A stretch of 64,000 nt of DNA from Ramicandelaber brevisporus (Eukaryota; Kickxellomycota; Ramicandelaberales; Ramicandelaberaceae): the NCBI GenBank assembly GCA_025201865.1, contig MU602668.1, forward strand, positions 1 to 64,000, written 5' to 3'. The first letter of the stretch is position 1, and each line of letters starts with the position of its first letter. Of the stretch, positions 30,295 to 40,974 are shown piece by piece. The notes beneath the pieces are model-generated. The model did not search any database and was not told where the DNA came from. It was given only the letters and a program-made list of their open reading frames with translations. Position numbers and translations under genes: made by a program.

Positions 30295-32919
30295 ATGAAG
30301 CTGGCCAGCTCTACCACGAGTAGCCGTTGCAGAAGCAGCGCGGCTTCGTCGCGATCGCTCTTCTTCCTGGCTGCATCAGCTCTCCTTTTGGCACTCGCTC
30401 TCCTTGCCCAGCCAGCCCACGCGGCTGCCGTGCTCAGTATCGACTACGGCACAGAGTGGTTCAAAGTCGCGCTACTCAAGACGGGCATGCCGATGGACAT
30501 TGTCCTCAATCGTGACTCTAAGCGCAAAACTGCATCTGTTGTCACAGTTCGCGGCATGGAGCGTTCATTCGAGTCGCACGCAGTTGCATTGAGCGCCAAA
30601 CACCCATCGAGCACATTCTTTGCGCTGAAGACATTAGTCGGCTTGCCAAAGAACTCGACTCAGGCCGAGCGCTATGTCAAGGAATTGTATCCAGGTACTG
30701 AGCTGTATCGCTCAGGATATGGTGCTCAGTTTGAGGATTTCGATCGGGATAGCGGTCTTGCCATTCGATACACGACGCAAGAGCTGCTGGCGATGCAGTT
30801 TGCTCATGCCAAGAAGCTGGTGGAGGATACTGCAAAAGAAGAGGTCGTTGACACTGTCATTTCCGTGCCAAACTACTTTACTCAGGCTCAGCGCATTGCC
30901 GTGAAGGAGTCGGCTGGTCTGGCTGGACTGCGTGTCATCTCCTTGGTCAGCGATGGCCGTGCTGCAGCAATGAACTACGCCATGTCCAAACCAGTTACTG
31001 AAACACCTGAAACCCACATGATTTACGACATGGGTGCTGGCGATACCACGGTCACGATTGCCACCTTCCGCCATGTCCCTGAAACAAAGGCTGTTCCGGT
31101 TCCAGCTACTCGTGTGGCCATCAAGGGCACTGGATACGATGAGACACTTGGTGGTCTTGAGATTGATCGCATTGTGCGCGATTTACTGGCTGCCGATTTT
31201 ACCAAGCGATATGGCAAGAAGGTGTCGCAGCCGATCACTGAGTCCCCGCGTGCATTGGCTCGTTTGCTGCGTGAGGCCAACCGTGTCAAGATGATCCTCA
31301 GCGCAAACACTGAGACTCAGGCGTCCATTGAGGGTCTTCACGAAGACATTGATTTCCGCACCAAGATTACGCGCGCCGAGCTGGAAGAGGCTTGCGGTAA
31401 GGCCTTCTTTGATCGTGTGCTGCCTCCAGCTCTGCAGGCCATGAAGGCTGCCAACGTTACTGCTGATCAGCTGTCGTCCGTCATTCTCATTGGCGGTGGC
31501 GTTCGCGTTCCAGCTGTTCAGAACATTTTGACTGAGTACTTTAGCAACGACAAGATTGCCAAGAATCTGAATGGTGACGAGGCTGTTGCTCTTGGTGGTG
31601 TGTACCTTGGCGCCAGTCTGAGCCGCAAGTTCGTCGTCAAGAAGGTTGTTGTGCCGGATGTGACTCTCTATGGCCTTCAACTCTCCACTTCCAAAGATGC
31701 TGCCGGCGTGCCTGCATTCACTTATCCAGTCGGCAGCCCAGTTGGCATTCGCAAGTCTATTCAGGTCAACTCCACCGAAGACTTTGTCGTTTCTGCCGAG
31801 CACTTGATTGCTCCCCGTGGCGATGAAGAGACGAAGCACATTCTGACTGCGAGCATTACTGGCGTCGCCGATGCCATCAAGCGCTATGCCACCAACAGCA
31901 CCATTGAGCTGCTCACTCCAGCCCCACCAGTCAAGATTGGTTTCCGCTATGACTCTTCGGGCATTGTTGATGTTTATTCTGCCAATGCCACATTTACTTT
32001 TATGATGACACCACCTGCTCCTCCTGTTGAGCCATCTGCTTCTGCCAACGAGACCGATGCTGCAACCGAGTCGACTCCGCCACCACCACCGCCAAAGCCA
32101 GTTGAGTATAGCGAGACCGTTAAATTCAACGTTACTGTCGAGCAGAGCGGTCCAGTTCAGCCACTGCCACCACGCGGTCTCGAAGCTATTGCTGGCCGTC
32201 TTGAAGAGATGGACGAGGCCGATGCTGCTCACCACGCCCGCGCCGAGGCTCTGAACACTCTCGAGAGCTTCATCTATCATCTCCGCGACTTGGTAGATGA
32301 CCACGCCATCATCACTCTTTCCACTGACGAGGAGCGCGCTAACATCACCGAGAGCGCATCCAATGCCAGCGACTGGCTCGATGAGAATGGCCACGAGGCA
32401 ACTGTTGATGAGCTGCGTGATCAGCACAAGACCCTCGTTGAGGCTTCCAACAAGGTCATTCAGCGCCATCGCAACAACATCCAGTACCCACTTGCTGCCA
32501 AAGAGCTTCGTGCCGCTGTTGAGGTGAGCAAGGGTCTGATTGGTGAACTGCGCGCCAAGTATACTGTTGAAGAGCTTGAGCCAGTGTCAAGTAGCCTGAC
32601 TAGTCTGGAGTCTGAGGCCGAGGGACTGATTTCCTGGTTGGCGAAGACTGAAGAGCGCCACAAGGCACAGGATCCCAAGGACGAGCCAGTGCTGTTGGCT
32701 TCCGATATCGAGGAGAGACGTAAGGGTCTCGAGCGTCGTACAACCTCGCTGCGCAACAGAAGAATTGCTCGCAAGCCGCGCAAGACAACTTCATCATCAG
32801 CAACGGCAGCTCCAACCACAACGACCAGCGAAGCGCCAGCACCAACATCGACTGGTGATGAGCTGGAGGCAGATGCTCCACCAACTCCATCTCCAAAGCC
32901 TGCCCACGATGAACTTTAA
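30295..32919 (+). CDS. ER-lumenal Hsp70-related chaperone (Lhs1/HYOU1/GRP170 type)
   Basis: An 874-residue Hsp110/GRP170-class protein that acts as nucleotide-exchange factor for BiP and aids translocation and folding in the ER. It has a signal peptide (about 1-43, hydrophobic core LFFLAASALLLALALL) and the retention signal HDEL at the extreme C-terminus. The nucleotide-binding domain (about 44-430) has VLSIDYGTEWFKVALLK, VISVPNYFTQAQR, MIYDMGAGDTTVTI and VILIGGGVRVPAVQ. The C-terminal half carries a Pro-rich acidic insert typical of large Hsp70s, then a helical domain and a Thr/Ala/Pro-rich tail. It has several N-glycosylation sequons. I start at the ATG directly before the signal peptide, not at the in-frame codons upstream. 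Confidence 0.95.
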   Translation: MKLASSTTSSRCRSSAASSRSLFFLAASALLLALALLAQPAHAAAVLSIDYGTEWFKVALLKTGMPMDIVLNRDSKRKTASVVTVRGMERSFESHAVALSAKHPSSTFFALKTLVGLPKNSTQAERYVKELYPGTELYRSGYGAQFEDFDRDSGLAIRYTTQELLAMQFAHAKKLVEDTAKEEVVDTVISVPNYFTQAQRIAVKESAGLAGLRVISLVSDGRAAAMNYAMSKPVTETPETHMIYDMGAGDTTVTIATFRHVPETKAVPVPATRVAIKGTGYDETLGGLEIDRIVRDLLAADFTKRYGKKVSQPITESPRALARLLREANRVKMILSANTETQASIEGLHEDIDFRTKITRAELEEACGKAFFDRVLPPALQAMKAANVTADQLSSVILIGGGVRVPAVQNILTEYFSNDKIAKNLNGDEAVALGGVYLGASLSRKFVVKKVVVPDVTLYGLQLSTSKDAAGVPAFTYPVGSPVGIRKSIQVNSTEDFVVSAEHLIAPRGDEETKHILTASITGVADAIKRYATNSTIELLTPAPPVKIGFRYDSSGIVDVYSANATFTFMMTPPAPPVEPSASANETDAATESTPPPPPPKPVEYSETVKFNVTVEQSGPVQPLPPRGLEAIAGRLEEMDEADAAHHARAEALNTLESFIYHLRDLVDDHAIITLSTDEERANITESASNASDWLDENGHEATVDELRDQHKTLVEASNKVIQRHRNNIQYPLAAKELRAAVEVSKGLIGELRAKYTVEELEPVSSSLTSLESEAEGLISWLAKTEERHKAQDPKDEPVLLASDIEERRKGLERRTTSLRNRRIARKPRKTTSSSATAAPTTTTSEAPAPTSTGDELEADAPPTPSPKPAHDEL

Positions 32920-33176
32920 TATCCTTAAACATTGCTTATCGGCAGCTATTTTCCTTCTTTTTAAACCCCCCATTTGTTTTACTCGATTAATAAGCTAACG
33001 AGAAAGCTGCGGTGCATATTGCCATGCTCAGCCACAGAACGAGGCGGGTTGTTGAGGATGTTCTTCCATGGCTCGCTCTTGCATGGTTTGCGTGTGTATG
33101 CGTTTGTGTTCTGCATCTTCGACTTCCACAGAGCTATTTTTGTTTGTAAGCCTCCTGCCACACACACACACGAAAG

Positions 33177-36100
33177 ATGACCGACTTGGGGTCAATCACT
33201 CACGAGTACGCTCTGCGCTGCGTACTCTATGTCGAGCGACATCAAGGACCAACACTGGTTAGTCCATCTGGTGCAACAGGCAGTCAGCAACAGCAGTACC
33301 AGCGAGGGAGCTCATCTGCATCACGGCAAACAGCAGCAACAACCACTTCCCTTCCGGTTCCCGCTGATCTTGATACACCTGTAGCAACAGCATCAAAGCC
33401 ATCAGGGTTCTCGCGCGGCTTAGCCAAGATATTCGGCGGTAGTAGCGGTGTCAGTTTGTATAATGCCAGTACGGATTCACTCCCAGCAGTTCCGCCCACG
33501 ATTGATGTCAGGGATATATCGAACGGCGGTGACAGCAGTGGTAATGTGCAGCATCAGCAGCGCTCTCGGGTTTCTCCTGCTCCGCCGTCGCCTGCATTAT
33601 CAACATCAACAGGGTCATCTGCGACAGTTCAGCTCGAAACATTGCCAAAAGGCGTTGTAAAGAGTCTTGTGAAACGTATCACTGCCATTCTCGATGATCC
33701 TCGCAATCGTGAAACCATGGCTACAGGTGGTGGCGGTGGAGGCAACAGCGAATTTCAGCCGCAGGCTACACCGACGCATCCTGACTATTTGACTCTGGTA
33801 TGTCTTGCTGAGCTGCGATCACGTCTTGAAATGAAGTCATTGAGAGACCGTTTGTGCATTGCCAATGGGACACCAGATGACATTCTAGTGGTTTATGGCG
33901 AGATTGTGCGCATTCAGTGCAAGCGACATGGCATTTTCCGTCCAGATGAAGTCATGAAGCGAATGACGCGCGAGTGTCTTGACTTGGTCGGTTTGGTTCA
34001 AAAGGCATTATCTGGCGAATGGTTTGTAGTTGGTGCATCACAATTGAAGCGCCGGCTGAAGGACTTGGGCGAAGACGAAGTGTGGTTCATTATTGATGTG
34101 ACTAGTCGCCCAACTCTTGATGGCATTTCGTCCACAACCGCAAAACAGGCTTCAGCGTCACCGCCACTTCAGCCTGGCCGCCAGCAACAACATCAGCAGC
34201 AATATCAACAACAACAGCCATCGTATTTGGTTGCTGCACCGCGAGTATCACTTGCAAATCATATTTTGGCTGTACTTGGTGCGCCGATTGAGCGACATCG
34301 CACATTTATTCAACAGATAGCTCCAGTTGTCGAGCTGTTCCCACCACCAGAGTCGCAGAGCTTGGATCGCTCCTGGTTTGTTCCGCCTGAATCGAACGAG
34401 TGTTTTGGTCGATTGGTCACTGGCTGTATCACGCATGATCTCAAATCACAACAACAGCAACAGCTGCGGACGCCACAAAGTCCATCTGGCACACCTGGCA
34501 CATCTGGCACGCCTTCAACACCGTCTACTCTCACCAGTCTCTCACACGAATCTGGCGCGCTGCTTGACGTGTGTGCCACATATTGGAATATCCGTCCTGA
34601 GCGTCGTGTGGCGTGCTTTCTTCATGCTCTGCGTGACTTGCTGTCTCGGGGCACGATTGGAATCGACTCATTGCCTATTGCACTGGACCAGCTCGATGGA
34701 TTGCGCTCACTACGACCATTCTCACAGTGGACTCATGACGATGCTGACCATGTAGCGTCTTCCCTCGCATTCTTCCAGCGCACATGCCTGTCTCGCCTTG
34801 AATCGACTCTAGCCACACCTTTGCAAACTGGTCTTTCAGCGTCGGCCAAGCAGGCGCTGAATGCAGACATGGCAGCTCGTGGCGCTCTGGTTACTCAGAT
34901 CATTTCGCGACTGGTTGGCGCGATCGCCGACAACAGCACTCGTCATGTTTCTCAAGCCAATACCAGTGAACTAGCTCGTGTAGTTTCCGCGCTGCTGAGT
35001 GACGTGCGGTCGTATGTTCAGTCTGGCGTACGAACGCGCTGTGCTACTGAGCGACTGCGTATAATTGAGCGGTATTCAGCAGCCGAGGCCGAGGCAGCTG
35101 GTGGTGTTCACAAGATTGCAAACCCGAACGAGTCACCAATGGCCACTGCTACCGTTGAGGGCCGGACACTCTCTGCACCAGAAGCTGTGGTTTGTGCTCG
35201 TCTGATTGACGAGTTACCGGCCATTTTCAAGCGCTTCAAGGCCGAGTATCCAGGTGCGACTATACTCGGTGTTCCACTCACCATCAGCTCAAACGCTGCC
35301 GAGGCACTCATTGGCACGATTGGAGGCATGCTTGATGCCCTGTTGACCAGTTCTGCTGCCACTCACACCGACAATGGCGTCGACATCACTGTAGAAGAAG
35401 GTCTTGTTCTGTACAACAGCATCGCCCGTTATAATAACACTTACGCAGCTGGTCCGCACTCTGCTGGCAGCGAGGCTGATGGCAAACTGCCGCGCATCAC
35501 ATTTGACACTCGCACTTGGCTGTGGCGTGTGATGGCTCAGTGGCTTCGTGTTTTGGCTCTGAAGCTGCCTGAGTGGGTCGAGAACACTCTCACTATGGAT
35601 AATGGCATTGCGCTTGCTGCATTAGTCGGTCCTGGCATCGTTTCTGCTGACGATCAAACCCAACACACAAGCGCAGTTCGTGATACACTGGATATCGTTG
35701 GGCAGCAGGTTGATGTGCTGCTGCGTATCTCTTGGCCAGATCCACCATTCCGATTTGCCATCTTGGCCCACTTTGTGCGTATCGTGGCATCCTGCCTGGA
35801 GTCTTTCTGCAAGTTTACTCAGCGCCAGTTTGTTGAGGATTTGGCCAGAGCACCTGGTCACAAGAACTCGCAAGGCAGCCTGTCCGGTGCCGCCGCATCT
35901 GCTGGTGAAGAAGGTGGCCCTCGCTCCTCTTCTGATTCACGGCGTGAAGTGTGGCGCCAAGCTGGGTCTGTGCCCATTCCCATCCACATGGTTCCTGCGG
36001 CTTGTTTGCGGTTGAACAATATTGAGGCATTACGAGCTGGAATACACCGCTACTTCTCGACGTTGCGCCTTGATGAATACGACTTGTACATGGCTCAGCG

Positions 36101-38099
36101 TGATGGTTCTGCGTCTCCAACTCTCCAACAGCAGCAACAGCAGCAGCATGGCAGTCGGTCGCCAAGCGCATCGTTGGTCAATGCCGCTCGTAATGGCACA
36201 CTTTCGTACACATTGCACGTCCAGCATGTTGAGAACCTGGTTGGTCGTCACTCTGCTCTCAAGACGGTTGGAGGAACTCTGCATACTCCGTTTGTACAGC
36301 TCTCTTTGCGTGTTGCAGGCGCTGATCAGCAGTATCCACAACCAGCCTATTTGGGTCAGCCACGGCCATCATCGACTCGGTACTCCACCATCTCGATCGA
36401 TACAACCATCACCACCAACACGTCGCTCGGTGCTCAGTCGTCTTCAAGCGTAGCTGCTATTCCACCAAGACAGTCCAAGTCACTTCGCCCACTCGTCATT
36501 GGCAAGACGCGCCGTATTCGAGATGGTCTCAATCTCTCTTGGTGCGAAGACTTCACCCTGCCCATTGACGACGTCATGGCTCCATACATTGTCGATGTGG
36601 AGATTTACGAGAAAGATGGCTTCTTTTCTGGCGATGTGCTTTGTGCGCGAGGCACTCTTGAGATTCCGCCGCTTTCTGATATCAACGATGTGCTGCTCGA
36701 GAAATGGGTGCAAATGTCGCCACGAGGTCGATTCTTAGTGCGCGTTTCGTGTCCACCAGCACGGTTTAGAGACGATTTGCGAGTGCAGTGTGCAAGGGCT
36801 GTTCGAGCACTGTATGGCGCCGAAGAGGACATGCGTCGAAGGATGCTGGAACCAATGATTGGGCATTTCAGGCGCAGCTTATGCATGGATACATTGTTTG
36901 CGTCAAGCATTGTGTCGAATGAACCATCGTCGTCGCCACAGCAGTTTAGCAGTGCTAACCAGCAACAGCAGCAACAGCAACAGCAACAGTTACCAAGCTA
37001 CAAGAAGGGCTCATCCTGGAATCCATTTGCACGCAATAAAAAGAAGCAAGTACAACAACAAATCCTACTATCAGTGCCTGGTGCTGACGATGCCCATCAG
37101 AAGCAGCTGGCAAGACGCTCTGTGGTCTCAGTGGCATCAACTGACAGCTTCCACTCAGACGAGCTCTCACTTGCCATGAAGCCAGTCTTGCGGTATCTCG
37201 AGGAGCATCTCGGCGTCATCTACCACGGTTTATACTCAGATGTGGCTGCGCGCACTCTATCAGCTATCTGGGAAGAGCTGTTAATGACCATTGATGACCT
37301 CGTCTTGCCAACACTGCGTTCCTCTCGCATCGGCGATGTCAACCCACACGATCCACGTCAGCAGCAGCTCCAGCATCAACGAGCACGCAGTACGAGCACT
37401 CCAAGTCCCTTTGGCGGCGAAGAAGGCTTGGCTGGCCTGAAGCTCACTGGCAAGAACAAGGCTCGATTACTATCCGACTCTGAACTACTTGTAGTTAATC
37501 GAGTGTTAGCCTTGTTGTACTGGTTCTTTAACGGTGGTGACGATCAGGATGGATTTCCGATTGAGCGGCTTGATACAGCACATTATCGCGCACTGCTTGA
37601 TCTTCAGTACTTGTATATGCTGCCGAGCTCTTCGTTGATGGCCGAGTATCGCAAGGCTGTGGATATGCTGAGGTCTGTTGGTCGCGACTACATCATTGGT
37701 AGCAGTTCTAATCGCAACAAGCAAACTGGTTATCAACAGCAGGATACGCGCTCGTTACTGACAATGTTCTCGGCAGTCAGCATCAACACAACCAGCGCAC
37801 TGAGTCCACCGAGCTATCCAATCAGTAGCGATAATTTGAGCGTGCCAAGCCAGTCACCTCAACAGCAGCAGCAGCACCAACAGCACCAGCAGCAACACCA
37901 ACGACCAGTCAGCGAGGACACTCTGATTGCTGCAGAAAATCGAGCTGATCTGATTCTGCGGATATTGCAAATGCGACATGGCAAATCTGAGTTGGCATTT
38001 GTAGATCAGGCTTTGGCTCAGCAACTATCGTTCTCACCATCATTTCCTCAAATGAGACCCACTTCTAATGTTTACGGAATGAGTTCAATTCCACTGTAA
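33177..38099 (+). CDS. Munc13-like protein with MHD and C2 domains (fungal ync13 type)
   Basis: A 1640-residue protein resembling fungal UNC-13/Munc13-family factors, which couple membranes and help SNARE-dependent exocytosis at growth and division sites. The N-terminal 200 residues are low complexity. From about 200 there is a helical region (DYLTLVCLAELRSRLEMKSL) continuing into an MHD1-like part near 770-900. A C2 domain lies at about 1010-1190 (LSYTLHVQHVENL, SWCEDFTLPIDD, VDVEIYEKDGFFSGDVLCAR) with a 50-residue Ser/Thr insertion in an early loop. An MHD2-like segment follows at about 1325-1500 (MKPVLRYLEEHLGVIYHGLY). Asp residues of the calcium site look only partly kept. Several polyGln tracts. 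Single exon. Confidence 0.85.
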   Translation: MTDLGSITHEYALRCVLYVERHQGPTLVSPSGATGSQQQQYQRGSSSASRQTAATTTSLPVPADLDTPVATASKPSGFSRGLAKIFGGSSGVSLYNASTDSLPAVPPTIDVRDISNGGDSSGNVQHQQRSRVSPAPPSPALSTSTGSSATVQLETLPKGVVKSLVKRITAILDDPRNRETMATGGGGGGNSEFQPQATPTHPDYLTLVCLAELRSRLEMKSLRDRLCIANGTPDDILVVYGEIVRIQCKRHGIFRPDEVMKRMTRECLDLVGLVQKALSGEWFVVGASQLKRRLKDLGEDEVWFIIDVTSRPTLDGISSTTAKQASASPPLQPGRQQQHQQQYQQQQPSYLVAAPRVSLANHILAVLGAPIERHRTFIQQIAPVVELFPPPESQSLDRSWFVPPESNECFGRLVTGCITHDLKSQQQQQLRTPQSPSGTPGTSGTPSTPSTLTSLSHESGALLDVCATYWNIRPERRVACFLHALRDLLSRGTIGIDSLPIALDQLDGLRSLRPFSQWTHDDADHVASSLAFFQRTCLSRLESTLATPLQTGLSASAKQALNADMAARGALVTQIISRLVGAIADNSTRHVSQANTSELARVVSALLSDVRSYVQSGVRTRCATERLRIIERYSAAEAEAAGGVHKIANPNESPMATATVEGRTLSAPEAVVCARLIDELPAIFKRFKAEYPGATILGVPLTISSNAAEALIGTIGGMLDALLTSSAATHTDNGVDITVEEGLVLYNSIARYNNTYAAGPHSAGSEADGKLPRITFDTRTWLWRVMAQWLRVLALKLPEWVENTLTMDNGIALAALVGPGIVSADDQTQHTSAVRDTLDIVGQQVDVLLRISWPDPPFRFAILAHFVRIVASCLESFCKFTQRQFVEDLARAPGHKNSQGSLSGAAASAGEEGGPRSSSDSRREVWRQAGSVPIPIHMVPAACLRLNNIEALRAGIHRYFSTLRLDEYDLYMAQRDGSASPTLQQQQQQQHGSRSPSASLVNAARNGTLSYTLHVQHVENLVGRHSALKTVGGTLHTPFVQLSLRVAGADQQYPQPAYLGQPRPSSTRYSTISIDTTITTNTSLGAQSSSSVAAIPPRQSKSLRPLVIGKTRRIRDGLNLSWCEDFTLPIDDVMAPYIVDVEIYEKDGFFSGDVLCARGTLEIPPLSDINDVLLEKWVQMSPRGRFLVRVSCPPARFRDDLRVQCARAVRALYGAEEDMRRRMLEPMIGHFRRSLCMDTLFASSIVSNEPSSSPQQFSSANQQQQQQQQQQLPSYKKGSSWNPFARNKKKQVQQQILLSVPGADDAHQKQLARRSVVSVASTDSFHSDELSLAMKPVLRYLEEHLGVIYHGLYSDVAARTLSAIWEELLMTIDDLVLPTLRSSRIGDVNPHDPRQQQLQHQRARSTSTPSPFGGEEGLAGLKLTGKNKARLLSDSELLVVNRVLALLYWFFNGGDDQDGFPIERLDTAHYRALLDLQYLYMLPSSSLMAEYRKAVDMLRSVGRDYIIGSSSNRNKQTGYQQQDTRSLLTMFSAVSINTTSALSPPSYPISSDNLSVPSQSPQQQQQHQQHQQQHQRPVSEDTLIAAENRADLILRILQMRHGKSELAFVDQALAQQLSFSPSFPQMRPTSNVYGMSSIPL

Positions 38100-38343
38100 A
38101 TCGGTCTTTTAATACTTAATGTGTTTATTAACCTAATTTAAACAAGTTAATACTGTATGATATCATGAGGATGTGGTAGAATGCAATCTTTAACAGCGTT
38201 CATTGCTGCGCACTCGACCTATGAACACTACTGGTCGCAAGCTATGAGTTCATACGCTCAGTTGGCAGCCCGTTAGTTAGTATGTAATGATTAAATGACT
38301 TTAGAGATAGTGCGATAGTAGACTAATGATTAAAAGTTAAGAG

Positions 38344-38988
38344 CTAGTCTGTGTCTATGGCACCATCATCTTCTTCTTCTTCCTGTTTATCCGGCTCTTC
38401 GTCCTCCTCTTTTTCTTCTTTTACTTCTTTTACTTCTTTTACATCCTTTTCTTGTTTTACATCCTGTTCCTCGTCAGGATGATGGCGTTTACTGGCTTTC
38501 CCTTTGCCTGAACCGAGTGGGCGACCGCGCTTCCTCTTGCTTTCATGCAAGCTGGGTTTATCACAGCCACCAGTACACACTTTCAGCTCGCAGTTCCGCC
38601 TATTGTGCCCGGCTTGGTGGCACCGGCTGCATGTCTTCATTCCTCCGTTCCTGATCACCTTCTCGGCAACATTACCATGATGTGGGTCAGCAGTTACTTC
38701 TACCTCTGGCTGCTGACGAGGCCCATTAATCTGATCGAAGAGAGACATGTATTCCTCCACCTTCGCCTTGTCAATCAACTGGACCTTGCCATCGGCATCA
38801 AAAAAGTGTGATAAAATACCCTCTACATCGGTGAGCCGCTCATTCAGTTTCTTAATGCATGCCGCTGCAAAAGATACCTTCTCGGTAAATGGTGAATCCA
38901 GCTCTATAGGCTGTCCTGTAGCCAGCGGACTGACAAACTCATGTATCGTCTCGAGAAGCTCGAGTACATGGGGTGCGCTAGTCGCCAT
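38344..38988 (-). CDS. CCHC zinc-knuckle protein with AT-hook-like motif
   Basis: A 214-residue protein of unknown role, probably nuclear and nucleic-acid binding. Residues 1-90 are helical and hydrophobic enough to fold or dimerise. A retroviral-type zinc knuckle CSRCHQAGHNRRNC (C-x2-C-x4-H-x4-C) lies near 119-132, followed by a second Cys pair in KVCTGGCDK. KRKRGRPLGSGKGK resembles an AT-hook. The C-terminal 55 residues are Lys/Glu-rich repeats ending in an acidic tail, encoded by a TTCTTC-type repeat. There is no gag or polymerase context nearby, so the knuckle does not indicate a retroelement here. Divergent from the F-box-like gene (271-base gap). Confidence 0.75.
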   Translation of the reverse strand: MATSAPHVLELLETIHEFVSPLATGQPIELDSPFTEKVSFAAACIKKLNERLTDVEGILSHFFDADGKVQLIDKAKVEEYMSLFDQINGPRQQPEVEVTADPHHGNVAEKVIRNGGMKTCSRCHQAGHNRRNCELKVCTGGCDKPSLHESKRKRGRPLGSGKGKASKRHHPDEEQDVKQEKDVKEVKEVKEEKEEDEEPDKQEEEEDDGAIDTD

Positions 38989-39259
38989 TGATGTGTAAAG
39001 CAGAGAAGGAAGAGAAGCGTCTGCTGCTGTTTGCTGCTGCCTGTCTTCAGAGATTATGCACTGATCTTTCTGACGGCAAGGTCTTATACTGTTTGTGTTG
39101 TGTGAGAAAAATAAAACGTTTTATTTTTTGCAGGTAAACTTTAGGTGCAATTTTCACTTTCCTGCATTTTCAATGACTTTGTGTGAAGGAGAAAAATAAA
39201 GCGTTTATTAACCCCCTTCCCTTTCTGATAACTTTTTCCACAACAAACAAACACCGAAG

Positions 39260-40759
39260 ATGCCAAAGCGAAAACCTGATGTCAACGGCGACAACAATAA
39301 ACACGCAACGATCGTTGAGCCGTTCCCGCTGCTCAGTCTGCCGTTTGAGCTATTGGAAGAGATTGCGCTCTGGTTTACTCAAGGAGAAGCAGTCAAGGTA
39401 CTCACTGTCAACAAAGCACTGTTTGAGGCATTTAGCCGCAGTTTATGGCGAAGCATCGACATTAGAGTGCGTCATCTGGGCTTTCCTGATACTGTATGGA
39501 AGCGCTATGGTTCGTTGGTTCGCATCGTTCAAACAAGTGATTATCGCTCTGGCATCAACCCTATGGTTTGGTTGCCAAATGTTCGCTGTCTGACAGTCAT
39601 GATCCGCCCCGCAGTGAACGCCATCTTCGATTGTGAGTTGCTGAATTTACGCAAGCTGAGTGTGTTTGGCAAGTATGACAACATTGAGGTTCTCGAGGCT
39701 GGCAGAAGAGTGATCGCTTGGGCATCTAAAGCAGAGCAGCGCAGACAGAATGTCGAGATAGACTGGGCATTTAATATCATTGGAGGATGCCAACTAAAAC
39801 TTCTAAAAGAACTTCTGGAGTCGATTAATCAACTAAAGAGGTATTCCGTAAGCATCAGCGGTGACTATATTGAACTTGATCTGCAAAAGGTACACCCAAA
39901 ATTGATGCAGGTATTGGTAAAAGTTGATACAAGTTACATGTTTGGTGGCCTCGTTTCGCTATGTGGCCAACTTGAAGAAGGGAAACCTGCTTGCTACGAG
40001 CGCTTGGAACACTTAGCAGTTAGTCTTGGTGGAGACCTAGGCCATAGCCATGGAGCTGACTTCTCGGATGTTGATCCGACCTGCCTTCCTTCTTTGCGAC
40101 GACTTGAGATAGAGATTTTTGGCTTTATGAGCATCCCCAAAATGGAACCGTTGCTTATGCACACCTGGCCGACAGTGACTGAGCTCATTTTATTGAATTT
40201 CAATGACGGCAATGCCTGGACACGTGTTTTAAACTGCATGCCCAACGTCAAGTACTTGCAGCAACGTGGTGGCACCTGTCCGACTGATCCGCACTTATTT
40301 ACTAAGCGTCTTCATCAGCTGGAGGTACTAATTTTCTTCGGAATGGGCGGACTAGTCATAATTAACGATGATATGTTACAATTATCTCCCGTAACATCAA
40401 ACGTCAAGGAGCTGGAGGTTGTTCCGTTTAACTTCCAGCAACTGTCATCGGAATTTCTACATTTTATACTCTTCTCGACACCAAAGCTTGAAACGTTGAA
40501 GTTGTCAATGTGTGAATTTAGAAAGGGTGATTTGGACAGATATGTTGGCCGAAGTAATCCGGCGGTTGAGACACTTGCAGTCAGAGTAGGCATGTTTGGA
40601 ATGAGCGATATTCAATTGATCAAGCTGTTACTGCTTCTCCCTGGCATCAAGAAGCTGAAGTTGGTAAGCGAAGATCAATGTGAAGATTGGTGGAAGAGTC
40701 GGTATCCACATCTGCATGTTAAACAATTGAAAAGCCACGAGGTATTTACTTGTTATTAA
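39260..40759 (+). CDS. F-box-like protein (paralogue 2)
   Basis: A 499-residue protein. The F-box-like region (about 22-68) reads LLSLPFELLEEIALWF, then EAVKVLTVNKALFEAF and SRSLWRSIDI, a good match to Skp1-binding F-boxes and to the protein at 7889-9517. The remainder is Leu-rich, with repeating hydrophobic segments (PSLRRLEIEIF, PKLETLKLSMCEF, PGIKKLKLVSE), typical of a degenerate leucine-rich-repeat substrate-binding region. The N-terminus has a short basic KRK. Substrate unknown. Full length, one exon. Confidence 0.8.
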   Translation: MPKRKPDVNGDNNKHATIVEPFPLLSLPFELLEEIALWFTQGEAVKVLTVNKALFEAFSRSLWRSIDIRVRHLGFPDTVWKRYGSLVRIVQTSDYRSGINPMVWLPNVRCLTVMIRPAVNAIFDCELLNLRKLSVFGKYDNIEVLEAGRRVIAWASKAEQRRQNVEIDWAFNIIGGCQLKLLKELLESINQLKRYSVSISGDYIELDLQKVHPKLMQVLVKVDTSYMFGGLVSLCGQLEEGKPACYERLEHLAVSLGGDLGHSHGADFSDVDPTCLPSLRRLEIEIFGFMSIPKMEPLLMHTWPTVTELILLNFNDGNAWTRVLNCMPNVKYLQQRGGTCPTDPHLFTKRLHQLEVLIFFGMGGLVIINDDMLQLSPVTSNVKELEVVPFNFQQLSSEFLHFILFSTPKLETLKLSMCEFRKGDLDRYVGRSNPAVETLAVRVGMFGMSDIQLIKLLLLLPGIKKLKLVSEDQCEDWWKSRYPHLHVKQLKSHEVFTCY

Positions 40760-40974
40760 TTCTTTGATACAGCTTATCCATTAAATAATTAGACAAATAC
40801 TTTTTAAACAAGAAGACATGAGACGAACATGATTTGATGAGAGAAAGAGAAAGAGAAAGAGAAAGAGACATAAATCCTTTTTTAAACTAAAAAAGAAAAG
40901 AAAGGAAAGATATTAGAATTAGACTTGAAGCAGAACCAGCTGCAGAGCATCCAATGGAAAAAGAGAATCTCTCC
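40760..40974. other. Short convergent 3' gap with GAAA repeat
   Basis: Convergent 3' ends of the F-box-like and NIPA-type genes, with a GAGAAA-type repeat at about 40841-40868. No gene seen. Confidence 0.6.

Noticed and set aside
31183-32469. 428-codon minus-strand frame
   Set aside because: Antisense shadow of the Lhs1-type chaperone; no recognisable domain and no leader.
38600-38660. Retrotransposon call based on the CCHC knuckle
   Set aside because: No reverse transcriptase, integrase, protease or terminal repeats nearby.
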